Positions 1-7,020 are shown, numbered from the stretch's first letter. The stretch: DNA of 9,733 bases from Clostridia bacterium (GCA_022790685.1 JAAVXQ010000098.1:1-9733); one strand, 5' to 3'. Made by a program: numbers and translations. Notes: generated by a model from the sequence alone, not told the origin.

Positions 1-2928
1 AATATAGAAACAGTAGTTAGAATTCATGAAATAGAAGAAAACATAAATAAACTAAAAATAGTAGAGGGATATATGCCATCTACTAATAGCGAATGTGTTG
101 TAGAACAAAGACTGATTGATAGTACAGATTTAAAAATAGGTGATTATATAGAAATTAAGGAAGATAGTGATAATGAATATTTAGTTACAAATAGAATGAA
201 AATAGTTGGAACTATTACTAGTCCAATATATATATCTAAAGAAAGAGGAACCTCAAGTTTAGGTTCTGGAAGAATATCATATTATATGTATGTACCTAAA
301 CAAAATATAAATTTTGATATATATACAGGAATAAATATATCAGTAAAAGATGTAAAAAATTTGGATACTTTAAGTGAAGAATATTATGAAAAAGTACAAT
401 ATACTATAGCTAACATAGAAAAAATAAAAGAAGAAAGACAAAAAGCAAGATATAATGAATTAATAGATGAAGCAAATGAAGAATTAGACGAGGCGACTGA
501 AAAATTAGAAAAAGAGAAAAAAGAAGCTAAGGAAAAAATAGAAGAAGCAGAAAAAGAGTTGGCAGATGGAAAAAAAGAACTAAAAGAAGGAAAAGAAAAA
601 TTAGAAAAGGAAAAAGCTGATGCTAAACAAAAAATAGCAGATGCAGAAGAAGAGATAAAAAAGGGATATGACGAAATAAATGCAGGTACAGCTAAGTTTA
701 ATGAAGAAAAACGAAATGCAGAGAAAAAGTTTGAAGAAGCTGAAAAACAAAAAGAAGAATTACAGATTAATTTAGAGATGGTAATTCAAGGATTAGAAGA
801 AGTTGATAGTGGAATAAAAAGAATAGATAATGAACTAAAAAAATATTCAAATGTTTTATCCGCAGAAGAAATTGCAAAATTAAATCAAACTAAAGTAGGT
901 TTGCAAATTAAAAAAGCAGAACTCGAAAAAAAGCATGTGCAAATTTTATCAGGAATAAGTTTAATTGAAAAAGAAATATCAAAGGGAAAAAATACATTAG
1001 AAGAGGCTGAAAATGAACTAAAAGAAGGTAGAAGAAAATTAAATGATGGTACAAATGAAATAAATAAAAATAAAGAAAAGGCAAATAATGAATTTAAAAA
1101 AGCAGAAAAAGAAATCAAAGATGCAGAAAATGAAATAAAATCTGGTGAAGAGGAATTATCAGAAAAAAAACAAGAATTTGAAGAAAAGATACAAGATGCA
1201 GAAGGAAAGCTAATCGAGGCAAGAGATGAATTAGAAAAAGTAAAAGTAGCTAAATGGTATATATTAGATAGAAAGGATAATACTGGGTATAATTCATATT
1301 CACAAGACACAGATAATGTAGCAAAACTTGGAGATGTATTTCCTATAGTATTTTTTGTTATAGCAACTTTAATAAGTTTAACAACAATGACTAGAATGGT
1401 TGAAGAAGAGAGAACTCAAATAGGAACATTCAAAGCCTTAGGATATACCAATAAACAGATATCTATGAAATATATTATATATGCATTTTTAGCATCTGTA
1501 ATAGGTGGGACTATAGGAATGATTATAGGTTTTAAAACACTTCCACTAATAATTATAACTATGTATCAGATGATGTATATTCCAATGGACTTAATTATTG
1601 AGTTTAATATAAAATATGCTATTATAGGATTAGGAACCATGACTTTCTGTATATTAGGAGCAACAATATATACAGTAAAAAAAGAGCTAAAACTTACACC
1701 ATCAGAGCTTATGAGACCTAAAGCACCAAAAGCAGGAAAAAGAGTATTTTTAGAGAAAATAAAATTTATTTGGAATAACTTGAGTTTTACTTATAAAGTT
1801 ACAATTAGAAATATGTTTAGATATAAAAAGAGATTTTTAATGACAGTTATTGGAATAGCTGGTTGCACAGCACTAATAGTTGCTGGATATGGGCTTAAAG
1901 ACTCAATTACTGGAATGATGGATTTTCAGTACAGTGGCGTATATAGTTATGACATGATGGTAACTCTTAAAGATACTTTAACAAAAGAAGAAATAAAAGA
2001 ACTTGAAAGTAAAATGAAAAATAAAGATGAAATCCAAAAAACAGTAGGAGTATATATAGAAGCAGCTAATGGAATTAATGAGGGAATAAAAAAAGAACTT
2101 CAAATAATTGTGGAAAAAGAAAAGGGTTCTTTAAATGGAATAATAAATTTAGCAGATAGAAAAACAAAAGAACCATTAGAATTAGATGATAATACAGTAT
2201 TTATTACTGACAAAGTAGCAGACCTTTTAAAATTAAAACCTGGAGATGAAATTATTCTAGAAGATAGCGAAAAAGAAGAACATAAAGTAAAAGTTGGAAA
2301 GATTGTAGAAAACTATATATATCATTATGTTTATATGAGTGAGAGCTTATATGAGAAAACTTATGGAAAAGAAGAAAATGTAAATGTAGAGTATGTTCAG
2401 TATAAAGAAAAATATGATACAGCTAAAGAAGAGGAAATTTCTAAAGAACTTTTAAATGATGCAAAAACATCTACAGTAATACTTACTTCTGAATCAAGAA
2501 AAAGTATGGATGATGCTGTAAGTGCTATGAATATAGTAGTATATATATTAATAGTCTCAGCAGGAATACTAGCCTTTGTAGTTTTATATAATTTATCAAA
2601 TATTAATATTAGTGAAAGAATAAGAGAACTTGCAACCATTAAAGTACTGGGATTTTATGATAAAGAAGTATATGATTATATTACAAGAGAAATTATTTTT
2701 CTAACAATAATTGGAATAATTTTTGGATTAATCTTCGGATATATTCTAACATCATTTATACTTGGAACTTGTGAAATTGAAGTGCTGAGATTTAAAAAGG
2801 TGGTTAAACCAGTAAGTTATATATATGGAATATTGATAACTACACTATTTAGTATTATTGTAAATATAGTAACATACTTTTCGTTAAAAAAAGTAGATAT
2901 GATAGAGTCATTAAAAAGTGTAGAATAA
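1..2928 (+). CDS. FtsX-domain ABC transporter permease with long extracellular coiled coil (5' partial)
   Basis: The frame is open from base 1, and the 24 residues before the first ATG (base 73) read as normal protein, so the start lies upstream and 975 residues are visible. Residue numbers count from the first visible codon. Order: end of an extracellular domain (1-125); a Glu/Lys-rich coiled coil (about 126-419); membrane segments near 446-465, 491-511, 539-559 and 611-632; a second extracellular domain (about 635-830); membrane segments near 843-865, 897-922 and 938-960. Two FtsX signatures follow the first membrane segment of each half: EERTQIGTFKALGY and SERIRELATIKVLGF. This duplicated architecture is typical of large Bacillota permeases (MacB/FtsX superfamily) that pair with a separate ATPase; none is visible here and it probably lies upstream. 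Such proteins usually couple ATP hydrolysis to envelope work or export rather than nutrient import. The substrate is unknown. The gene ends in TAA just before a terminator. Confidence 0.93.
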   Translation, partial: NIETVVRIHEIEENINKLKIVEGYMPSTNSECVVEQRLIDSTDLKIGDYIEIKEDSDNEYLVTNRMKIVGTITSPIYISKERGTSSLGSGRISYYMYVPKQNINFDIYTGINISVKDVKNLDTLSEEYYEKVQYTIANIEKIKEERQKARYNELIDEANEELDEATEKLEKEKKEAKEKIEEAEKELADGKKELKEGKEKLEKEKADAKQKIADAEEEIKKGYDEINAGTAKFNEEKRNAEKKFEEAEKQKEELQINLEMVIQGLEEVDSGIKRIDNELKKYSNVLSAEEIAKLNQTKVGLQIKKAELEKKHVQILSGISLIEKEISKGKNTLEEAENELKEGRRKLNDGTNEINKNKEKANNEFKKAEKEIKDAENEIKSGEEELSEKKQEFEEKIQDAEGKLIEARDELEKVKVAKWYILDRKDNTGYNSYSQDTDNVAKLGDVFPIVFFVIATLISLTTMTRMVEEERTQIGTFKALGYTNKQISMKYIIYAFLASVIGGTIGMIIGFKTLPLIIITMYQMMYIPMDLIIEFNIKYAIIGLGTMTFCILGATIYTVKKELKLTPSELMRPKAPKAGKRVFLEKIKFIWNNLSFTYKVTIRNMFRYKKRFLMTVIGIAGCTALIVAGYGLKDSITGMMDFQYSGVYSYDMMVTLKDTLTKEEIKELESKMKNKDEIQKTVGVYIEAANGINEGIKKELQIIVEKEKGSLNGIINLADRKTKEPLELDDNTVFITDKVADLLKLKPGDEIILEDSEKEEHKVKVGKIVENYIYHYVYMSESLYEKTYGKEENVNVEYVQYKEKYDTAKEEEISKELLNDAKTSTVILTSESRKSMDDAVSAMNIVVYILIVSAGILAFVVLYNLSNINISERIRELATIKVLGFYDKEVYDYITREIIFLTIIGIIFGLIFGYILTSFILGTCEIEVLRFKKVVKPVSYIYGILITTLFSIIVNIVTYFSLKKVDMIESLKSVE

Positions 2929-2973
2929 TATGATGTTAATTATATACTAACTTATTTATAGTAATTGCAAAAT

Positions 2974-3008
2974 AAAAAGCCATAAACTATAAAAGTTTAT
3001 GGCTTTTT
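2974..3008. terminator. Bidirectional intrinsic terminator between convergent genes
   Basis: A perfect 15-bp inverted repeat (2974-2988 with 2994-3008) encloses a 5-nt loop. An A-run opens the left arm and a T-run closes the right arm, so the hairpin plus U-tract works on both strands. It lies 45 nt after the permease stop and 7 nt beyond the stop of the minus-strand 69-aa gene, so it should end both transcripts. Confidence 0.92.
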
Positions 3009-3015
3009 TAATAAA

Positions 3016-3225
3016 TTAATTTTGAGTTTGACTGGATTTATATTCTAAATAAACTTTTTTAAATACATTTTTTTTATGTTCATATTTTTTTTCAATATCT
3101 TTTAATTGCTGATCATAAAGTTTATCTAGTTCAATTAATTCTTCATCAGAAAGTGAATCTAATTTTTTAGTACCATTTTCTACTTGTCTTTGTAAGTTAA
3201 GTATATGTTCTATATTATTTACCAT
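3016..3225 (-). CDS. Small helical protein of unknown function (69 aa)
   Basis: This short, highly charged protein is predicted almost wholly helical. Residues about 25-62 (SDEELIELDKLYDQQLKDIE and on) have coiled-coil character, and the tail is polar. There is no signal peptide, membrane segment or cysteine, so it is probably cytoplasmic. The ATG lies 2 nt after the TAG of the upstream 255-aa gene, and its ribosome site (AGAGG) is inside the last codons of that gene. The two are therefore co-transcribed and probably translationally coupled, which suggests the products work together. It ends at the bidirectional terminator. I do not recognise a family. The tight coupling, good ribosome site and terminator support a real gene. 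Confidence 0.8.
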   Translation of the reverse strand: MVNNIEHILNLQRQVENGTKKLDSLSDEELIELDKLYDQQLKDIEKKYEHKKNVFKKVYLEYKSSQTQN

Positions 3226-3227
3226 TG

Positions 3228-3995
3228 CTATTTTTCCTCTCTTTCTGATGGATTCATTCCTTTTTGACTTTGCATAAAGTCGATATATCTATCTAAATCA
3301 TTCATTTCTGAAACTAAATGAGATTTTCTGTCTTGTTTTTCTTGGATTCTTTTTAAAAGATCAGCTCTTAAAGGATACATAGGTTTTGGAGCAGACATGT
3401 CTTTTAAAGTTTCTACAGAATTATTTTGTTCATTATCTTGTTTTAAATAACCTCTTATATATTGAGAAACCATATAATCTGGAATAAAACCTAATTTATC
3501 AATAGCAGGTTTATGTTCAGAACGTATATAATCTAAAGTAGAACTTATTTCTTCTGATTTTGCATATCTCATTTCATTTGAAGCATTATCTAAAATACCA
3601 TAACGGTTTACTTCTTTAAAGGGTTCTTTATATTTTTTCATAGTTTTCATATCTGAATCTAGTTTTCTCATTATATCAGAATCAGGATTTCTTCTAAAGG
3701 GTCTAGCTATTTCATTAAGACCAAGTAAAACAGCATCTAAAGCATCTTTTCTATCATCTGAAAACAAATTCAAATAATCATCTAGACTAGGATTATTTTC
3801 TAATATATACTTACCAATTGTTTCACTTAAAGCCTGATTTTGCTTAGGATTATTTGAAGAGTAATTATATAAGTCAGTAAGAGAAACACCTTCATATTTT
3901 TCTAAAATTCCTTGTACATTATTTCCACCTAAAATATCTGATATACAAGCTTCTAAACGAATATCTTTTTCAAAATTTTTACCATTTTTTTTCAT
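3228..3995 (-). CDS. Conserved-looking cytoplasmic protein of unknown function (255 aa)
   Basis: First gene of a two-gene minus-strand unit. The ATG at 3993-3995 has a GTGAGG ribosome site 8 nt upstream and a near-consensus promoter about 45 nt upstream. The protein is soluble, with no signal peptide or membrane segment, and mostly helical. Residues about 13-46 (a helix, GGNN turn, then ILEKYEGVSLTDLYNY) faintly resemble a helix-turn-helix, but this is weak. A central charged part includes RPFRRNPDSDIMRKLDSD (98-115). A Pro-containing linker (202-208) leads to a C-terminal coiled-coil-like helix (about 210-242). I do not recognise the family and assign no function. Codon use matches the surrounding chromosome, so it looks resident rather than newly acquired. 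It ends in TAG and overlaps the ribosome site of the 69-aa gene. Confidence 0.87.
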   Translation of the reverse strand: MKKNGKNFEKDIRLEACISDILGGNNVQGILEKYEGVSLTDLYNYSSNNPKQNQALSETIGKYILENNPSLDDYLNLFSDDRKDALDAVLLGLNEIARPFRRNPDSDIMRKLDSDMKTMKKYKEPFKEVNRYGILDNASNEMRYAKSEEISSTLDYIRSEHKPAIDKLGFIPDYMVSQYIRGYLKQDNEQNNSVETLKDMSAPKPMYPLRADLLKRIQEKQDRKSHLVSEMNDLDRYIDFMQSQKGMNPSEREEK

Positions 3996-4039
3996 AGGCG
4001 ATACCTCACTTTTTATAAAGTATAATCTTACGTATATTA

Positions 4040-4068
4040 ATTATACCATATTTACATAAAATAGTCAA
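4040..4068 (-). promoter_or_regulatory. Sigma-A-type promoter for the 255-aa/69-aa unit
   Basis: On the minus strand TTGACT (4063-4068) and a perfect TATAAT (4040-4045) are separated by exactly 17 nt. TG lies one base before the -10 hexamer, making an extended -10. Transcription should start near 4033, giving a leader of about 40 nt before the ATG at 3995. No hairpin or riboswitch fits in that leader. Confidence 0.85.
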
Positions 4069-4180
4069 TTATTGTAAACTTTACAAAGAATTTCCTAGAT
4101 AACATTAGAAAAATAGAGTAAAAAAGTGAAAATGATATTATGGATGATGTAAACGGACTAATTTAAGCTACTGTTGCTGT

Positions 4181-4220
4181 TGAAATAAAAAAGGCTTATT
4201 TGAAATAAAAAAAGCTTAAT
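4181..4220. repeat. 20-bp tandem direct repeat, two copies
   Basis: Copies at 4181-4200 and 4201-4220 begin TGAAATAAAAAA and match at 18 of 20 positions, differing at positions 13 and 19. They abut with no spacer. The junction creates the TTGAAA used as the -35 of the promoter at 4200-4228. The cause may be slippage duplication or two sites for one DNA-binding protein. Confidence 0.85.
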
Positions 4221-4228
4221 AGTATAAT
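4200..4228 (+). promoter_or_regulatory. Promoter for the 108-aa gene
   Basis: TTGAAA (4200-4205) and a perfect TATAAT (4223-4228) are 17 nt apart. The -35 is formed at the junction of the two tandem repeat copies, and the spacer is the second copy. The start point would be near 4235, giving a leader of about 75 nt before the ATG at 4309. The match is strong by sequence, although chance TATAAT is frequent in DNA this AT-rich. Confidence 0.62.
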
Positions 4229-4308
4229 CCATAAGATTTGTAAATTTTGAAGCATTAGAAAATTTTAGAGAAAGCCAACTGGCAGAAAAAAGCGAGGTAG
4301 ACGAGAAG

Positions 4309-4635
4309 ATGAAAATCTATGTAGGAAATTTTCTAAATCGGCAAGGGAAAATTGATAGGCGGCTAAAAAAGTCAAAATTTGGGTATGATGTGGAAATTAT
4401 TGAAAATGGAAAATCTTTCTACTATAGGTATCGTAACAACAATGAGAGAGTAGGAGAATTTGCATGGAGAATAACAGAAACAGAAATATCTAACAAAGTA
4501 AAAGTAGAAACATTGCCATCCAAAATTATAGATGTTCATATTGGGTATGCAATGATTGCTTTAGAGGATTTTGATTTAGAAGCTTGCAAGGAAGTTTATA
4601 GACTTTGCAAAGAAGAGGAAACAGCGGGAGAGTAA
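4309..4635 (+). CDS. Unknown 108-aa protein, probably horizontally acquired
   Basis: The protein is soluble with no membrane segment. Its N-terminal part is basic (MKIYVGNFLNRQGKIDRRLK), the middle alternates hydrophobic and polar residues like a beta-rich fold (VEIIENGKSFYYRYRN), and the C-terminal helix (about residues 83-108) is acidic. Codon use differs from its neighbours: CGG twice, GGG, GGC and AAC occur where the flanking genes use AGA, GGA and AAT, which suggests transfer. The ATG follows GCGAGG by 11 nt, a rather long gap. The same frame is open upstream to a TAA at 4225-4227 and reads protein-like (FEALENFRESQLAEKSEVDEK), so the gene may be the truncated end of a longer one, or the true start may be a non-ATG codon such as CTG 4279. 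Its own terminator overlaps the stop. I do not recognise the family. Confidence 0.7.
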   Translation: MKIYVGNFLNRQGKIDRRLKKSKFGYDVEIIENGKSFYYRYRNNNERVGEFAWRITETEISNKVKVETLPSKIIDVHIGYAMIALEDFDLEACKEVYRLCKEEETAGE

Positions 4636-4650
4636 AATCTCCTGTTTTTT
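4620..4650 (+). terminator. Intrinsic terminator of the 108-aa gene
   Basis: AACA + GGAGA (4620-4623, 4627-4631) pairs with TCTCCTGTT (4638-4646), with a 3-nt bulge in the left arm and a 6-nt loop containing the TAA stop. A run of six T (4645-4650) follows. The hairpin overlaps the end of the gene and insulates guaB from read-through. Confidence 0.8.
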
Positions 4651-4788
4651 CATTTTAAAATAATTATAAATAGTATAAAGAATAAAACGATTTTTTCATT
4701 AATAGAAACATAGAATAATAAAATTAAATTTTAATTTTAATTTTTATTTTTTTTTATTAAATTTATATAGGAAAATAAATTTAAAATC

Positions 4789-4817
4789 TTGCATTTTATG
4801 TAAATTTACGATATAAT
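4789..4817 (+). promoter_or_regulatory. guaB operon promoter
   Basis: TTGCAT (4789-4794) and a perfect TATAAT (4812-4817) are separated by 17 nt. A long A/T tract upstream (about 4720-4785) could act as an UP element. Transcription should start near 4824, leaving about 36 nt before the ATG. That leader holds only the ribosome site AAGGAGG (4844-4850) and is too short for a purine riboswitch. The rest of the spacer 4651-4788 shows no gene. Confidence 0.85.
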
Positions 4818-4859
4818 TATTAAATCTATTTAAAATAAATTTTAAGGAGGATTTTTTTA

Positions 4860-6365
4860 ATGGCTGAAATATTAAAAGATGTTTCAAGAACTTTTAACGA
4901 ATTTTTATTAATTCCAAATTTAACAGATGAGAGATGTATTCCAAGTAATGTATCATTGAAAACACCATTAGTAAAATTTAAAAAAGGAGAAGAACCAAAA
5001 TATAGTGCGAATGTCCCATTCGTTTCTGCAATAATGCAAGCTGTTTCAGGAGAAAAAATGGCTATAGCATTAGCACGTGAAGGGGGATGTTCTTTTATTT
5101 TTGGTTCACAATCAATAGAAGAAGAAGCTGAAATGGTAAGAAATGTAAAAAAACATAAAGCAGGATTTATAGATAGTGATTCTAATGTAAAAAGTGGAAC
5201 TACTTTAAGAGATGTTATTGCTTTAGTAGAAAAAACAGGACATTCAACAGTAATTATAACAGAAGATGGAAGTAGTAATGGAAAATTTTTAGGATTAGTT
5301 ACAGATAAAGATTATAGAATTTCAAGAGTAGATTTAGATACACCAATAGATATGTATATGACACCTCGTGAGAAAATTGTTTGTGCTAAAAAAGGAATAA
5401 GCCTATCAGAAGCAAATGATATTATATGGGAAAACAAAATAAGTTGCCTACCAATATTAGATGAAAATGATAATTTAGAACACTTAGTATTTAGAAAAGA
5501 CTATGAAGATAGAAAAAATAATCCAGATTCATTATTAGATGAAAATAAAAGATACATAGTAGGTGCAGGTATTAATACAAGAGATTATGCAGAAAGAATA
5601 CCAGCATTAGTAGAAGCAGGAGTTGATATGATATGTATGGATTCTTCTGATGGATATTCTGTATGGCAAAAAAATACTATAGATTGGGTAAGAGAACATT
5701 ATGGAGATACGGTAAAAATAGGTGCAGGAAATGTTGTAGATAAAGAAGGATTTTATTACTTAGCAGAAGCTGGTGCTGACTTTATAAAAGTTGGTGTAGG
5801 TGGAGGTTCAATTTGCATTACTCGTGAACAAAAAGGAATTGGACGTGGACAAGCTAGTAGCTTAATGGATGTTGTTGAAGCGAGAAATGAATATTTTGAA
5901 AGAACAGGAATATATATACCAGTATGCTCAGATGGTGGAATTGTACATGATTATCATATAACATTATCTTTAGCTATGGGTGCAGATTTTGTAATGATGG
6001 GAAGATATTTTGCAAGATTTGATGAAAGTCCTACAAGAGTAGTAAAGAAAGGTAATACATTTGTTAAAGAATATTGGGGAGAAGGTTCAAATAGAGCAAG
6101 AAATTGGCAAAGATATTTAGAAGATCCTACAAAAAATAAATTAACTTTTGAAGAAGGTGTTGATTCATATATACCTTATGCAGGAGCATTAAAAGATAAT
6201 TTAGCAATAACAGTAAATAAGATAAAATCAACAATGTGTAATTGTGGAGCAATAACAATTCCAGAACTTCATAAAAAAGCTAGATTAACTTTAGTTTCTA
6301 ATATAAGCATTAAAGAAGGTAGTGCACATGATGTAATTCTTAAAGAAATTGAAGGAAATAATTAA
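4860..6365 (+). CDS. guaB: IMP dehydrogenase, Tritrichomonas-type
   Basis: Oxidises IMP to XMP with NAD+, the first committed step to guanine nucleotides in the cytoplasm. All 501 residues are present. The TIM barrel is split by a CBS pair (about 103-220), which usually senses purine nucleotides. Active-site elements: DSSDG (261-265), K310, the loop GGGSICITRE with catalytic Cys319, SDGG with Asp358, GRYF (381-384), and the mobile flap NWQRY with Arg418-Tyr419. The usual bacterial loop reads GPGSICTTR and is followed by AGVG; here GGGSICITREQKGIGRGQ and EYWGEGSNRARNWQRY match the form known from the protozoan Tritrichomonas foetus, with the same residue numbering as I recall it. K310 and E431 are the pair linked there to mycophenolic acid resistance. 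The start follows AAGGAGG by 9 nt. First gene of the gua unit. Confidence 0.97.
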   Translation: MAEILKDVSRTFNEFLLIPNLTDERCIPSNVSLKTPLVKFKKGEEPKYSANVPFVSAIMQAVSGEKMAIALAREGGCSFIFGSQSIEEEAEMVRNVKKHKAGFIDSDSNVKSGTTLRDVIALVEKTGHSTVIITEDGSSNGKFLGLVTDKDYRISRVDLDTPIDMYMTPREKIVCAKKGISLSEANDIIWENKISCLPILDENDNLEHLVFRKDYEDRKNNPDSLLDENKRYIVGAGINTRDYAERIPALVEAGVDMICMDSSDGYSVWQKNTIDWVREHYGDTVKIGAGNVVDKEGFYYLAEAGADFIKVGVGGGSICITREQKGIGRGQASSLMDVVEARNEYFERTGIYIPVCSDGGIVHDYHITLSLAMGADFVMMGRYFARFDESPTRVVKKGNTFVKEYWGEGSNRARNWQRYLEDPTKNKLTFEEGVDSYIPYAGALKDNLAITVNKIKSTMCNCGAITIPELHKKARLTLVSNISIKEGSAHDVILKEIEGNN

Positions 6366-6391
6366 TTTTTAGAAAATAAAACGGAGGGGAC

Positions 6392-6937
6392 ATGCTAGAA
6401 GTAGAGAGAAAAGCTAGAATTAAAGACAGAAGTGAGATTATATCTAAATTAGATAAATTGGGTTGTATAATAAAAAAGGCAAAGGAGCAAGAAGATAAAA
6501 TTTTTATAAGAAAAGAAATTAAAAATTTTGACATACCAGTAGGAGAAAATGTAATAAGAATTAGAAAAGAAGAGGACAAAAATATTTTAACACTAAAAAA
6601 GAAAACAGATGATAATAATGCCTTTATAGAATTAGAAACTTTAATTGAAGATGCAGACATAATTTCTAGAATGCTTGAAGAAATGGGATATATTGAGAAA
6701 GTTTTTATTAAAAAGAAAAGAATGAGATATTCTCTAGATAAAATGTCAATCTGTATAGATAATATAGAGTCACTTGGAAATTTTATAGAAGTAGAAATAT
6801 TATCTGAAGAAAATGAGAAACAAAAAAATGAAGCACTAAAAACAATAGAGGAATTTTTAAATAAATTAGAAATTTCAAAAGAAGATTATGAAGAAAAAAG
6901 ATATGATACTTTAATGTATGAAATAAATAATAAATAA
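6392..6937 (+). CDS. CYTH-domain protein (class IV adenylate cyclase / triphosphatase family)
   Basis: CYTH enzymes are eight-strand tunnel barrels that bind a triphosphate inside a basic channel with two metal ions; members are CyaB-type adenylate cyclases, thiamine triphosphatases or inorganic triphosphatases. The 181-aa length suits a single domain. Signature residues: ExExK at the N-terminus (E3, E5, K7), RIR (56-58), a basic strand KKK (69-71), acidic ELE (80-82), KKRMRY (108-113), ID (122-123), LGNFIEVE (128-135). The ending SKEDYEEKRYDTLMYE resembles the C-terminal helix of CyaB-like proteins. The sequence cannot settle cyclase versus triphosphatase. The ATG has GGAGGGG just 2-4 nt upstream and lies 26 nt after the guaB stop with no terminator, so it is co-transcribed with guaB. 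Its place between guaB and guaA suggests a link to purine nucleotides. Confidence 0.9.
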   Translation: MLEVERKARIKDRSEIISKLDKLGCIIKKAKEQEDKIFIRKEIKNFDIPVGENVIRIRKEEDKNILTLKKKTDDNNAFIELETLIEDADIISRMLEEMGYIEKVFIKKKRMRYSLDKMSICIDNIESLGNFIEVEILSEENEKQKNEALKTIEEFLNKLEISKEDYEEKRYDTLMYEINNK

Positions 6938-7005
6938 AATATTAAAAAAGAAAATTAAGATGAACTAAAACTAATAAAAACTTATTTGCTTTTTAATATA
7001 TAATT

Positions 7006-7013
7006 AAGGGGGG
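7006..7013 (+). promoter_or_regulatory. Ribosome binding site that fixes a TTG start for guaA
   Basis: AAGGGGGG lies 7 nt before TTG 7021-7023. The nearby ATG at 7028 is out of frame, and the first in-frame ATG falls at codon 67, beyond the conserved N-terminus, so TTG is the start. The 83-nt gap after the CYTH gene shows no terminator hairpin. Confidence 0.85.
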
Positions 7014-7020
7014 AATAATT

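Larger units (their letters stand above)
4138..4234. repeat. Imperfect inverted repeat upstream of the 108-aa gene
   Basis: TTATGGAT (4138-4145) pairs with ATCCATAA (4227-4234), and further in TTAAGCT (4163-4169) pairs with AGCTTAA (4213-4219). A shared ACTA/TAGT lies beside the inner arms. The left flank carries extra unpaired bases, so this is a discontinuous palindrome of about 97 bp. The right arm contains the -10 hexamer of the plus-strand promoter. It could be a folded operator region, or the degraded end of a small mobile element. This stretch is otherwise non-coding. Confidence 0.5.

Noticed and set aside
73..75. ATG at 73 as the start of the permease gene
   Set aside because: The frame is open to base 1 with protein-like sequence before it, there is no ribosome site, and the family has an N-terminal membrane segment that is missing here.
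885..1310. Minus-strand open frame of 141 codons inside the permease gene
   Set aside because: It is the antisense of the Glu/Lys-rich coiled coil, giving a Ser/Phe-rich low-complexity product with no ribosome site.
2397..2639. Minus-strand open frame of 80 codons inside the permease gene
   Set aside because: It is antisense to a conserved FtsX domain, with no expression signals.
4140..4208. Possible pseudogene reading MDDVNGLI, stop, then ATVAVEIKKAYLK
   Set aside because: It is only 22 codons with an internal stop, has no convincing ribosome site, and is too short to distinguish from chance.
4651..4859. Purine riboswitch in front of guaB
   Set aside because: The leader after the likely start point is only about 36 nt and contains none of the conserved three-way-junction elements.
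6340..6660. Minus-strand open frame of 106 codons over the guaB end and CYTH gene
   Set aside because: It is antisense to conserved coding sequence, and the product is low-complexity Ser/Phe/Ile-rich.
6999..7004. TATAAT just before guaA as a promoter
   Set aside because: Transcription would start within the ribosome site and there is no -35 at the right distance; it is likely chance in AT-rich DNA.
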